A stretch of 64,000 nucleotides of DNA from Prevotella sp. (GTDB lineage Bacteria; Bacteroidota; Bacteroidia; Bacteroidales; Bacteroidaceae). This document shows, piece by piece, positions 35,988 to 44,958 of the stretch. The position numbers were made by a program, and so were the translations under genes. The stretch's first letter is position 1. Each line of letters starts with the position of its first letter. The notes under the pieces were generated by a model. It was not told where the DNA came from. It ran no database searches and was given only the letters and a program-made list of their open reading frames with translations. Location of the stretch: positions 62,001 to 126,000 of the forward strand of contig SUYH01000005.1 of the NCBI GenBank assembly GCA_015060535.1, written 5' to 3'.

Positions 35988-37451
35988 ATGAATTACGGAC
36001 AATTCTTAAATATGATTCCCGAGGCCTTTTTGGTTCTCGCATTGATTGTCGTCTTCTTTGCCGACTTCGCCCTTGCCAAGACAAAGGTGAAGGGCTGTAC
36101 GCTGGCTTGCCTGACGATTGGCTCGCTGGCTGTCGTGACGGCAGTATGTCTGACGGCTCAGCCCTCTGTGGCTTTTGGTGGCATGTATGTTGCACCTAAG
36201 GCAGCACTCGTTATGAAAGCCATCTTGACAGCAGGTACGCTGATCGTCGTGTTGATGGCTCAGCCCTGGGTGGAGTCCAGCGCTACGACGGTGAAGAATG
36301 AAGGCGAGTTCTACTTGCTTGTGCTCTCCACCTTGCTGGGTATGTTCATCATGACCTCTAGTGGCAACTTCCTGCTGTTCTTCCTCGGACTGGAGACGGC
36401 TTCCGTGCCTATGGCCTGTCTGGTGGCTTTCGATAAGTTCAAGAAGAATTCTGCTGAGGGAGCAGCCAAGTACATCCTTACTGCTACGTTCTCTAGTGGT
36501 GTCATGCTCTATGGCCTGTCGTTCATCTACGGCTCTGTAGGTACGCTCTACTTCGATGACGTGGCTCAGCGTATCAGCTATTTCGCACAGTATAAGTCAC
36601 AGTTGCCCATGCTCATCGCAGGTCTGGTGTTCTTCTTCAGCGGACTGGGCTTCAAGCTGTCGCTCGTACCCTTCCACTTCTGGACGGCTGACACTTATGA
36701 GGGCGCTCCCACACCTGTTACGGGTTATCTGAGCGTCGTGTCGAAAGGTGCTGCTGCTTATGCGCTGATGTTCATCCTCATGCGTGCCTTTGCACCATTG
36801 GTAGAATACTGGGAGTACATGCTCTATATCGTCATCGTGCTCAGCATCACCGTAGCAAACCTCTTTGCCATCCGCCAGTCGGAGCTCAAGCGCTTCATGG
36901 CGTTCAGCTCTATCTCACAGGCAGGATATATCATGCTGGCTGTCATCGGTTCATCACAGATGGGTATGGCTGCGCTGATGTACTACGTGATGGTTTATGT
37001 TGTTGCCAACATGGCTGTCTTCACCGTTATTTCAGCTGTCGAACAGCACAACAACGGTACGACGCAGATGTCCAGCTACGACGGACTGTATCAGACCAAC
37101 CCCAAGTTGGCGTTCCTCATGACGCTGGCGCTGTTCTCGCTGGCTGGTATTCCTCCGTTCGCTGGTATGTTCTCGAAGTTCTTCGTGTTCATGGCAGCTG
37201 CTGAGCAAGGCTCCTTCTGGGCTTACTTCGTAGTGTTCATCGCCTTGATTAATACGGTGGTGTCACTCTATTACTACCTGCTTATCGTCAAGGCCATGTA
37301 TATCAAGCAGACCGATACACCATTGCCTACGTTCCGTACTGAGCGTACCACACAGATTGCGTTGGCAGTCTGCACTCTGGGCATTGCCCTCTTCGGCATC
37401 TGCTCGTGTCTCTACGACTATCTGTTTAATGTCTCCATCTCTGTGATGTAG
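35988..37451 (+). CDS. nuoN: NADH-quinone oxidoreductase subunit N
   Basis: The 487-residue antiporter-like subunit, last of the operon, shows LGLETASVPMACLVAFDK, SLVPFHFWTADTYEGAPTPVTGYLSVVSKGAA and LFSLAGIPPFAGMFSKFFVF. A strong terminator follows 27 nt after the stop. Confidence 0.95.
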   Translation: MNYGQFLNMIPEAFLVLALIVVFFADFALAKTKVKGCTLACLTIGSLAVVTAVCLTAQPSVAFGGMYVAPKAALVMKAILTAGTLIVVLMAQPWVESSATTVKNEGEFYLLVLSTLLGMFIMTSSGNFLLFFLGLETASVPMACLVAFDKFKKNSAEGAAKYILTATFSSGVMLYGLSFIYGSVGTLYFDDVAQRISYFAQYKSQLPMLIAGLVFFFSGLGFKLSLVPFHFWTADTYEGAPTPVTGYLSVVSKGAAAYALMFILMRAFAPLVEYWEYMLYIVIVLSITVANLFAIRQSELKRFMAFSSISQAGYIMLAVIGSSQMGMAALMYYVMVYVVANMAVFTVISAVEQHNNGTTQMSSYDGLYQTNPKLAFLMTLALFSLAGIPPFAGMFSKFFVFMAAAEQGSFWAYFVVFIALINTVVSLYYYLLIVKAMYIKQTDTPLPTFRTERTTQIALAVCTLGIALFGICSCLYDYLFNVSISVM

Positions 37452-37478
37452 TCTAAGAGCGATATAACTGTAATAGAG

Positions 37479-37512
37479 AGTCCTGCAAGCATCCGTGTTT
37501 GCAGGACTTTTC
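37479..37512 (+). terminator. terminator of the nuo operon
   Basis: A 10-bp stem AGTCCTGCAA / TTGCAGGACT is followed by TTTT. Confidence 0.85.
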
Positions 37513-37712
37513 ATCTTTTATGATGACTGATGCAAATAGTGCTATAGGTCAAAACCTAATAATTGGGTATTGCAATATTGGTATGTTCTGCTTACCTTTG
37601 CATCCGAAAACTTTAACCACATAATAACATATCCGTCCATTAAACGAGCTGACCCCAGAGGAAGATTTTTCTTCGTACCTTTAAACTTCGTTTTTAGGTA
37701 CTCACGTTCGGA

Positions 37713-37736
37713 AAATTGCAAATATATTTGCAATTT
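37713..37736. promoter_or_regulatory. 24-bp perfect palindrome upstream of the DPP gene
   Basis: The sequence AAATTGCAAATA followed by its exact complement TATTTGCAATTT overlaps the expected -33 region of the DPP promoter (-7 box at 37751). A dimeric repressor bound here would block polymerase. The rest of the nuoN-DPP gap contains a second -7-like box (TTACCTTTG near 37592) and no gene. Confidence 0.6.
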
Positions 37737-37750
37737 CGCTTACTTAATCG

Positions 37751-37758
37751 TACCTTTG
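37751..37758 (+). promoter_or_regulatory. -7 promoter box of the DPP gene
   Basis: TACCTTTG ends 8 nt before the ATG, so transcription should start at or within a few bases of the start codon. Confidence 0.7.
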
Positions 37759-37766
37759 CAAACGGT

Positions 37767-39968
37767 ATGAAAAAAATCATGATTTTGGGGCTGGGCTTAT
37801 TGCTGACGGCAGTAGCTACAGCAGGAAAGAAATTGGAGTTGAAAGACGTGACCAACGGCACGTTCTATGCTCAATCTATGGTCATGGGAAAACCGATGCC
37901 CGACGGTGACTCGTATGCTCGGCTGGGCAAAGAAAATCGCAGCATCGAGCTATACTCGTTTCGGACGGGCAGACAAACCGGAGTGCTCTTCGATGCTGAC
38001 CAGGTAAAAGGCGATTCGTTGGAGCAGTTGGATAACTTTTTGATCAGTCCAACAGGTAACCGCGTTCTGCTGCAAACGGCGACAGACCGCATTTATCGCC
38101 ATTCGCTGACGGCTCAATTCTACGTCTACTCAGTAGACGACCAAACCCTAAAACCACTCTCCATGAACGGGGCGCAGCAGACACCGCTCTTCTCGCCTGA
38201 CGGTCAGCGTGTGGCTTTTGTCCGCGAGAACAATATCTTTCTGAAACAGCTGAATGGCGATAATGCTGAGACGCAGGTCACGACAGATGGTGAGCGTAAC
38301 AGCATCATCAACGGTATACCTGATTGGGTGAATGAGGAGGAGTTCGGCAACGACCGTGCGATGGTCTTTACTGCTGATGGACGTCAGCTGGTTTGGATTC
38401 GTTACGACGAGACCGATGTGCGCCAATATTCAATGCCTTTGTTCAAGGGCTTGGAGCCAGAGCGCAAACAATATGCTGACTACCCTGGATTCTATACCTA
38501 CAAATATCCGATAGCAGGCGAGAAGAACTCGAAGGTTACGGTATGGAGCTATGACATCGAGACTCGAAAGACACAGCAGTTGCAAGTGCCTTTGGACGCT
38601 GACGGCTATATCCCTCGTGTGGTGACGACAAGTCAGTCAGGACAGGTTGCTGTCTACACGATGAACCGTCATCAGGATTGTCTGCGCATCTATATGGTGA
38701 ATGCTGCGACAGGCCAATACAGGATGGTACTCGAGGAGAAGTCTGACCGTTATGTCCGTGAGAATGCGATGAGCGATATCTGTATCACTCCCCACCACAT
38801 GGTGGTACCTAGTGACCGTAGTGGCTATCTGCACTTATATCTTTACGATCTGGACGGAAAGCTGATTCGCCAAATCGATAAAGGCCAGTATGAGGTCAGC
38901 CAACTCTACGGTTATGATGAAAAGACGGGCGATACGTATTACGCTTCACATGAGAAAGGAGCTACTGAGCGTCAGATATGGGTGGCCCACAAGAACGGCA
39001 AGCGTACCTGTCTGACACCTCAGGCAGGTTGGAGCACGGCTATGTTCAGCCCAGACTTCCGATATTTTGTTCATACTTGGAGTGATATCAACACCCCAAT
39101 GGTGTGCACGCTGCGTGACAACAAGGGTAAGGCGCTGGCAACGTTGATTGACAACGCTGAAGTGCGCACCAAACTGGCTGAATATGAGTTAGGTAGCCGC
39201 GAGCTGTTCTCATTGACAACGGCTGATGGCATCACCTTGAATGGATGGATGGTTAAGCCTGCCGACTTCGATGCTACGAAGCGCTATCCCGTAGTGATGT
39301 ATCAGTACGGTGGTCCTGGCAATCAGCAGGTGAAGAACGCTTGGAATATCGGACAGGCTGGGCAGGGTGCTCTGTTGGAGCAATACCTGTGTCAGCAGGG
39401 CTTTATCTGTGTTTGCGTTGACAATCGTGGTACAGGAGGACGTGGTGCAGAATTCGAGAAATGCACATACCTGAAACTGGGCCAGCTGGAGTCGCATGAC
39501 CAGGTGGAGACAGCAATCTGGTTGGGTCAGCAGCCTTATGTCGATAAGGACCGTATTGCCATCTGGGGTTGGTCGTTTGGTGGTTTCAACACGCTGATGT
39601 CGATGTCAGAGGGCAGGGGCGTGTTCTGTTGTGGCATTGCTATTGCTCCACCCACTTCATGGCGTTATTACGATACAGTTTATACCGAGCGCTATATGCG
39701 TACGCCACAAGAGAATGCTGCAGGTTATGACGACTGTCCCATCAGCCGTGTAAACAATCTGCATGGTGCCTTGTTGCTCTGTCACGGACAAGCTGACGAC
39801 AACGTACATTTCCGCAATACATCCGAATATACTGAAGCGTTGGTACAGGCTGACAAGGATTTCCGCCAGCTGGTATATACCAACCGCAATCACAGCATAT
39901 ATGGTGGCAACACGCGACACCACCTGTATCGCCAGTGTGTCAATTTCTTCCAGGAGCAGCTAAAATGA
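37767..39968 (+). CDS. Dipeptidyl peptidase IV-type serine peptidase (S9B)
   Basis: The 733-residue exported enzyme removes dipeptides, typically X-Pro, from peptide N-termini. It has a short signal peptide (MKKIMILGLGLLLTAVATA), a beta-propeller (about 40-480) and an alpha/beta-hydrolase domain with catalytic Ser603 in GWSFGG, Asp677/678 in GQADDNVH and His709 in NRNHSIYGG. The propeller keeps the EEFGNDRA segment resembling the glutamate pair that binds the peptide amino end. The open frame extends 17 codons upstream through the promoter, so the later ATG is the true start. It is monocistronic. Confidence 0.92.
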   Translation: MKKIMILGLGLLLTAVATAGKKLELKDVTNGTFYAQSMVMGKPMPDGDSYARLGKENRSIELYSFRTGRQTGVLFDADQVKGDSLEQLDNFLISPTGNRVLLQTATDRIYRHSLTAQFYVYSVDDQTLKPLSMNGAQQTPLFSPDGQRVAFVRENNIFLKQLNGDNAETQVTTDGERNSIINGIPDWVNEEEFGNDRAMVFTADGRQLVWIRYDETDVRQYSMPLFKGLEPERKQYADYPGFYTYKYPIAGEKNSKVTVWSYDIETRKTQQLQVPLDADGYIPRVVTTSQSGQVAVYTMNRHQDCLRIYMVNAATGQYRMVLEEKSDRYVRENAMSDICITPHHMVVPSDRSGYLHLYLYDLDGKLIRQIDKGQYEVSQLYGYDEKTGDTYYASHEKGATERQIWVAHKNGKRTCLTPQAGWSTAMFSPDFRYFVHTWSDINTPMVCTLRDNKGKALATLIDNAEVRTKLAEYELGSRELFSLTTADGITLNGWMVKPADFDATKRYPVVMYQYGGPGNQQVKNAWNIGQAGQGALLEQYLCQQGFICVCVDNRGTGGRGAEFEKCTYLKLGQLESHDQVETAIWLGQQPYVDKDRIAIWGWSFGGFNTLMSMSEGRGVFCCGIAIAPPTSWRYYDTVYTERYMRTPQENAAGYDDCPISRVNNLHGALLLCHGQADDNVHFRNTSEYTEALVQADKDFRQLVYTNRNHSIYGGNTRHHLYRQCVNFFQEQLK

Positions 39969-40350
39969 CTTATCCTCAAAAGATATGATTTTTCCTGATT
40001 TTACTTGTTAAGTAAATCTATAGCATAGTTTGGTGCCGTAAATATTCACTCCTATCAGGGATAGGAGTTGAAAATAAAGGAATCGTGTGCGGGCCTCATG
40101 GCTTTTTGAGCAAGGGGCTTGTGGTGAGCCCGGTAGAGGAGCCCAGAGTGCCTGCGCACATTTGACAAGATAGAAAAGATCGACTGACTATATGGTATTA
40201 CTCATGCACATAAGAATGATGGCGCTTGTGCTGCTGACGTTCACTGCGATGGCAGCGGTTCATGCCCAGAAGCAGGACTCCATCCGGTTCCGCTTCCAGA
40301 CGGACAGCACGGGCTACTATTCTTCCGAAGCATAGGCTTCAGCCTCGGAG
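39969..40350. other. non-coding stretch with potential RNA structure
   Basis: Between the DPP gene and the terminator at 40351 there is no sizeable gene. A tight hairpin lies at 40048-40068 (9-bp stem ACTCCTATC, 3-nt loop) and a GGGCT/AGCCC dyad near 40117-40133. An 8-14-nt dyad around TTTACTTGTTAAGTAAA lies near 40003. A short secreted-peptide frame starts at 40204. A small RNA or leader is possible but not shown. Confidence 0.35.
40204..40335 (+). CDS. Possible 43-residue secreted peptide or gene remnant
   Basis: The frame runs MHIRMMALVLLTFTAMAAVHA, a good signal peptide, followed by about 22 residues (QKQDSIRFRFQTDS...SSEA) and a stop. A terminator hairpin follows 15 nt later. No clear promoter or ribosome site is seen. 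It may be the stump of a longer outer-membrane protein gene, or a genuine small secreted peptide. Confidence 0.35.
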   Translation: MHIRMMALVLLTFTAMAAVHAQKQDSIRFRFQTDSTGYYSSEA

Positions 40351-40401
40351 AATAAAGAAGGCATCATAAGGGGGCAGACCCCTTGTGATGCCCTCTTTAT
40401 T
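40351..40401. terminator. bidirectional terminator before the phospholipase-like gene
   Basis: A long imperfect stem, AATAAAG-AGGCATCA-AAGGGG against its complement ending CTCTTTATT, is flanked by A- and T-rich bases. It separates a plus-strand unit from the end of the minus-strand lipoprotein operon. Confidence 0.8.
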
Positions 40402-40415
40402 CATTGGCTCCTAAG

Positions 40416-43022
40416 TTATTTCAGGCGGAAGGTGGCGAAGAGGGGGAAGTGGTCGCCCAGCGGCTCTTCGTGGTCCTTGGCATAGCCTGAAGGCTTGAAG
40501 TAGTCGCGGCTGTTCTGAGCGTTGTCGTAGGTGCAACTGAGCAGTTCCACGCTGTGGCCTCCAGTGGGGTTAATGTAGAGGATCTTGTCGGGCATCTCGC
40601 CGCGGATGGTCCATCCCAGCCAGTCGCCGTCGTCCTTGATCTTCTTGTCTTCTTCCAACGCCGGATATACGCCGCCCCGGCACTTCTCTATCCATGCGTC
40701 ACCGCAGGTGGCGCGGCCTGAGGCATTGATGGCGTCGATGAAGTTGGCCTTCATGTCGTCGCGGCAGTAGTAGGTGTTGAAGTCGCCGATGACGAGCACG
40801 GGGCGCGTGTCGAGCTTCGAGAAGATGTGCTCCCTGAGTTGTATCCACTGCTTCAGGCGGCATGCGCGGTCTTCGTCGTCGGTGCCGCCCACCTCGTCCC
40901 AGCGTTCGCTGGCCTCCATGTGCATGTTATAGACCACGAGTTGGTAGCCGTCGGTGGTCGTGATCTCGTAGCGGCGGAATCCCTTGGTGGCAGCTTCGTC
41001 GAGACAGTGGTCGGCATAGCCGTAGCGGTCGTTCCAGCGGATGCTGTCGGTGCGCACCACATTGTGGTTGCTGCGCCACCAGGCCTTGCAGCCGTCGGTA
41101 TGGAACACGGCCACGTGGATATGGTCGTTGAACAGGTTGTCGAGCGTCATGCCGCCTGCCCAGCTGTCGTGGTCGTAGTTGGCGATGAGGCAGCGTCCCA
41201 GTTCCTTGTCGAAGTTGAAGTTCTCCTGCACGCCGATGAAGTCGAAGGCCTTGTCGGCCAGATAGCGGCTGATGACCGTCGTGAACTCCGTGTCGGGTCC
41301 GTCGTTATTCACGAAGTCGAATGCGGGCAGGCCATCGACATTGAGGGTGCAGACGCTGAACAGCGAGCCATCGACGGTGCTCGGCGTGCGGAAGTTCTGG
41401 TTGATGAGTGCCTCCACGAGCTGCAGGCCGTAAGTGTCATAGACAGTGCTGCTGTTGTAGCCCGGTGTCTTGTCCATGCCGGCATAGTCCATGTAGATGA
41501 TGCCGGTAGAGGCGTTGTGCAGCGGATTCTGCAGATAGTCGATGACGAGCCGGTTGGTGCGTGCGGCATTCTCACGGTAGTGGTCGGAGCATGCCAGTCC
41601 TACGTGGCCTGCAGAGTAGTTGAACACCCAGGCAGGGGTAACAGATGTCATGTCGCGTGCGGCTGTAGCATCGAGCATGTAGCGGATGGCCTCATCCTTG
41701 CCGGTCAGGTCGGAGCCGACGGAGTAGTAGTCCTGCGTCCAGAGGGGAGCCTCGCCACCGTTGGCAGCCTTGATCTTGCCTTTGGTCTGGTTCTCCAGCT
41801 TCTTGTCGTTGCTCCAGTCCTGGCAGATTCCGCCTACGATGTTACCATCGTATTCATAGCGCGAGAGCAGCAGCACCCGTCCACGCATCTCGCCGACGGT
41901 GATGGCGGGCTTGAAGTCGGCAAAGAGTCCGCTCAGGTCGCTGCCATTGATCAGCTCTGCAAAGTCTTTCCTCCAGTTGCTGTAGCCCACGGGGTCATTG
42001 CTGTTGGTCAGGTTGCAGGTCACGATGCAGAACTCCGTTGGGTTCTCGGCGAGGAATGTCTTGATCTTGAGGAAGAAGTCCTTCACCAGCAACGAGGTCT
42101 GCACGATGCCGTGCGAGCAGCGCAGCTCGTAGCTCGCCGTGGCAGGGTTGAGGACACGCTCCGGTCGCAGGTCGAACACACGCACACCCACCTTCAGCTG
42201 TTCGTCGATGGTCAGGTCCTGGGCCTTGGCGGTGCTCTCGGATATCAGCTGTGCCAGGTGCCAGCCCTCAGCAGTGCAGGCATTGTGGGTGCCGGGCAGC
42301 GAGAGGTCGGCCACCATGCGGCTGTCGGCCAGGGGGGCCATCCACTTGCTGTGATCCACACTGGGCTTGTAGGCATCGGCGGGAGAGGTGGAGTCTGTGC
42401 CGCCGCCTTGTCCCCATAGCTGGGTCAGATAGTCCGTCATCTGTTCGTCGGCGGCTGTCAGCATAATCTCCTGACCGTTCTGTCCGTTGGCGGTGATACT
42501 TCCGTTGTCATAGTAGAGCGTGGCGCGTGTCGGCGCGTTCTCTTTCCATGACCACGAGGAGTTTTCATTAAAACTCAGGGCTATCTGGCCTTTCACAATA
42601 CCGTATTTCTCCGTTGCTGCCGACTTTTCCTCAGTCGATGTGTAGTCGAATAAGATGTGGTTGAAGGCCGTGGGCAGCAGATTGTCGCCCTCGTAATAGT
42701 AGCGTATCAAGGTACCGCGCGACACGGATTCTTGGCTCCCGAAGTAATAGCAGTCCATCACCTGAGTGTAGTCGACGGTGGTTTCTGTCTTCATGTCATC
42801 CTTCTTCCACGCCTTTGTGGTGCCGGAGGTGCTATAGACGGCATACCAGTCGCCCCTGATCAGTTCGCCCAGCTGATTCTGGTCCTCTACAGGAGCCGGT
42901 ACCGCATTGTCGTCGTTGCCGACGCATGCTGTGAGCGACAGTCCCATGACCATCGCCACGAGGCAGGCGATGATGCTGCCCATCCCCCTGCCAATGTTAA
43001 ATTTGTAATTCATCGTTCTCAT
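40416..43022 (-). CDS. Surface lipoprotein fusing PI-PLC-like and EEP phosphodiesterase domains
   Basis: 868 residues in four parts: lipobox LTACVGNDDN (Cys33), a module at about 48-205 (GDWYAVYSTSGTTKAW to YLTQLWGQGG), a PI-PLC X-like domain (about 225-525) with both catalytic histidines (His246 in LPGTHNA, His304 in RCSHGI), and an endonuclease/exonuclease/phosphatase domain (about 553-868) with Asn561, Glu600 (GVQE), His701 (YNMHME), Asp747/Asn749 (GDFNT) and Asp857/His858 (GDHFP). EEP proteins include neutral sphingomyelinases and nucleases. Two intact phosphodiesterase sites in one lipoprotein suggest action on phospholipid head groups, but the substrate is unknown. The acidic NDDN after the cysteine fits surface export. 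It is the third gene of its operon and shares its second part with the 1030-residue protein. Confidence 0.82.
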   Translation of the reverse strand: MRTMNYKFNIGRGMGSIIACLVAMVMGLSLTACVGNDDNAVPAPVEDQNQLGELIRGDWYAVYSTSGTTKAWKKDDMKTETTVDYTQVMDCYYFGSQESVSRGTLIRYYYEGDNLLPTAFNHILFDYTSTEEKSAATEKYGIVKGQIALSFNENSSWSWKENAPTRATLYYDNGSITANGQNGQEIMLTAADEQMTDYLTQLWGQGGGTDSTSPADAYKPSVDHSKWMAPLADSRMVADLSLPGTHNACTAEGWHLAQLISESTAKAQDLTIDEQLKVGVRVFDLRPERVLNPATASYELRCSHGIVQTSLLVKDFFLKIKTFLAENPTEFCIVTCNLTNSNDPVGYSNWRKDFAELINGSDLSGLFADFKPAITVGEMRGRVLLLSRYEYDGNIVGGICQDWSNDKKLENQTKGKIKAANGGEAPLWTQDYYSVGSDLTGKDEAIRYMLDATAARDMTSVTPAWVFNYSAGHVGLACSDHYRENAARTNRLVIDYLQNPLHNASTGIIYMDYAGMDKTPGYNSSTVYDTYGLQLVEALINQNFRTPSTVDGSLFSVCTLNVDGLPAFDFVNNDGPDTEFTTVISRYLADKAFDFIGVQENFNFDKELGRCLIANYDHDSWAGGMTLDNLFNDHIHVAVFHTDGCKAWWRSNHNVVRTDSIRWNDRYGYADHCLDEAATKGFRRYEITTTDGYQLVVYNMHMEASERWDEVGGTDDEDRACRLKQWIQLREHIFSKLDTRPVLVIGDFNTYYCRDDMKANFIDAINASGRATCGDAWIEKCRGGVYPALEEDKKIKDDGDWLGWTIRGEMPDKILYINPTGGHSVELLSCTYDNAQNSRDYFKPSGYAKDHEEPLGDHFPLFATFRLK

Positions 43023-43030
43023 TACGTAAT

Positions 43031-43062
43031 CTTCAATTTTTCAATTCTTCAATTTTTCATCA
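43031..43062. repeat. octamer tandem array between hydrolase and phospholipase-like genes
   Basis: Four 8-nt units (plus strand CTTCAATT, TTTCAATT, CTTCAATT, TTTCATCA) span 32 nt. They cover the stop codon of the upstream hydrolase gene and the leader of the PI-PLC/EEP gene. Confidence 0.7.
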
Positions 43063-44943
43063 CCAAAGCCCGAACGCCACCGACAGCATCCAGAGGACGC
43101 AGGTCTTGATGTGGTCGGAGTAGAGCCTTGTCGGCTCCTTCAGCGTGGCCTTGTCGGGGAAGGCAGCCATCACGGCCTCCGAGTTGGCATAACTCACGTA
43201 GGTGTCGCTCTTGCCATGGTAGAGGTGGATGGGGTGGATAGGTGTCCAGCCCTTGGTCAGGTCGTTCTTCTCGAAGCAGCGGAAGAGGGCCTTGCACTTC
43301 TCCGACTCCATGTCGCACACCTCCGGGTTCAGGATGTCGGTCATGTATATCTGCTCGCCCGGCTTGATGCCCGTCTCGCCCGTGTGTGGGAACATCTTGA
43401 AGATCTCGCCGTTGATGTAGCCCGACTGGAACTCCTTGCTGCTGATCATCAGGTCGATGTCCTGCTTGTGCTGCAGGTAGGTCTCGCTGTAGAAGTCCTC
43501 CTCCTTCCACTTACCCAGGATGTCGGGATATGCGGCGAACATGGCCTTCAGCGTCAGGGGCAGCACGATGGGATAGTCGAGCACCTTCTGCTCGAAGTAT
43601 TTCTCGAAGGTGATTTTGGGGCTGTAGGGTCCAGAGGCACAGTAGCTGTACTGGAAGCGCCAGCGGCTGGCAAAGTCCTCGTGGGTGTCGAGCCACTTGT
43701 GGATGGCGAGTGCGTTGCCGCCGCCCTGCGAAGCGCCTATCACGTAGAACTTCCAGTCGGGGTGGAGCGGATAGCCGCACTTGTCGGCGAACACCTTGTA
43801 GCCGGCCTTCAGCGCGTCGATGCAGTTCCGGGCGCAGAGGTCGTGGTTGATGTAGGGGTGTACGCGGTCCTTGGTCACGCCGTAGCCGATGTAGTCGGGC
43901 AGTATGAGCACGCGGTCGCCCTGCAGCATCAGCGTCTCGGCCGATCCGCCTAAGGTGGGAGCCTCCAGGTCGTCGGCGATGGTGGAGTGGGCGCAGAGCA
44001 CGAGGTCGCACGGGCGGAACTCGAAGTAGTGCTTGCCGGCTCCCATGTTCACGCCCCAGCAGACGCGCGAGGAGAGGGTGACGGGGTTGCCCTGCTCATC
44101 GACGCTCTCATAGGTATAGTCGATATAGCGGAAACCCGAGGGTATCCATGCCACCTTGGGGTCGGCCACGGAGCGGGTCGCAGCGGCGGCGCGGGCCGTG
44201 GCGGTCTTGAGGCGGACCGGCTTTTCTGCCTCGTCCCTCATCTTCTGGAGTTCTGCCTCGATGTCGTGGTCCTTCATCACGGCACCATAGACGTTCGACA
44301 GGATATCGAACTTCCACATGGCGGTGTCCTTGATGATCTCGTACTTCACGTCGGCCACGTCCTCAGCCAGGTCTCTGGTGCTCTCGTCGCTGCCGGTGTG
44401 CCTTACTTCCTCGGCATAGAGGGAGATAATCTTCTCCATCTGCTCTGTGGCAGGCGTCAGTTGATAGTCGTTCCCGTTGTCCGTACCGGTGATGCTGCCG
44501 TCGTTGTAACGAAGTTGCCATTCAGTGGGAACGTCGTAGTAGTACTTCTGATGCTTGATCTTGACGGCGATGGTGCCGTCGGCAGCAGAGGTGTAGTTGA
44601 TTTCACCGTATGCATTATTACCTGACTCGTTGTCTATCTCACCATAGGACCATACGGGTGCGCCTTCATCGTCGAGATAGATTTTCTGCCACATTCCCGT
44701 ACCGTCGTTGGACAGGCGATAGGCGATGATTGCGGCAGCGTATTCCAGACTGCCGTCGTTCAGGGTGCCTTCTCCTACAGAGAATCCCCACCACAGGCCC
44801 TCGATGGTCTCGGCCAGCGGGCCGGGGCCGTCGGGAGTCGCGGGGGTCACCGCATTATCGTCATTGCTGCTGCACGATGTCAGCACGCTTGCGCCGCAGA
44901 TGGTCAGGATGGCGGCGAGCATCCATAGATTAAACTTCTTCAT
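43060..44943 (-). CDS. Alpha/beta-hydrolase (esterase/lipase-like) surface lipoprotein
   Basis: The 627-residue lipoprotein (LTSCSSNDDN, Cys24) has an N-terminal beta-rich module (about 40-185), a charged linker with an Ala/Arg-rich stretch (ARAAAATRS near 250), then an alpha/beta-hydrolase domain (about 265-627). The nucleophile is Ser405 in VIGASQGGGNA; likely acid Asp580 in LYHGKSDTYV and base His611 in YSDHIK. The domain resembles secreted lipase/peptidase-like hydrolases; LPDYIGYG is a typical oxyanion-side motif. The N-terminal module has the same position and layout as in both neighbours (LAETIEGLW, then a W/Y-rich beta region, then LTPATEQMEKIISLY). Confidence 0.8.
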   Translation of the reverse strand: MKKFNLWMLAAILTICGASVLTSCSSNDDNAVTPATPDGPGPLAETIEGLWWGFSVGEGTLNDGSLEYAAAIIAYRLSNDGTGMWQKIYLDDEGAPVWSYGEIDNESGNNAYGEINYTSAADGTIAVKIKHQKYYYDVPTEWQLRYNDGSITGTDNGNDYQLTPATEQMEKIISLYAEEVRHTGSDESTRDLAEDVADVKYEIIKDTAMWKFDILSNVYGAVMKDHDIEAELQKMRDEAEKPVRLKTATARAAAATRSVADPKVAWIPSGFRYIDYTYESVDEQGNPVTLSSRVCWGVNMGAGKHYFEFRPCDLVLCAHSTIADDLEAPTLGGSAETLMLQGDRVLILPDYIGYGVTKDRVHPYINHDLCARNCIDALKAGYKVFADKCGYPLHPDWKFYVIGASQGGGNALAIHKWLDTHEDFASRWRFQYSYCASGPYSPKITFEKYFEQKVLDYPIVLPLTLKAMFAAYPDILGKWKEEDFYSETYLQHKQDIDLMISSKEFQSGYINGEIFKMFPHTGETGIKPGEQIYMTDILNPEVCDMESEKCKALFRCFEKNDLTKGWTPIHPIHLYHGKSDTYVSYANSEAVMAAFPDKATLKEPTRLYSDHIKTCVLWMLSVAFGLW

Positions 44944-44958
44944 TGTCTCTTTCTTTAT

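Noticed and set aside
40827..42419. 530-residue open frame on the plus strand opposite the PI-PLC/EEP gene
   Set aside because: The composition (Val, Ala, Glu, His-rich) and lack of any motif mark it as a mirror of a G+C-rich real gene whose domains and catalytic residues are clear on the other strand.
43111..44625. Long plus-strand frames opposite the hydrolase gene
   Set aside because: They are shadows of the minus-strand hydrolase, which has a lipobox and catalytic motifs; no start context or family resemblance is seen.
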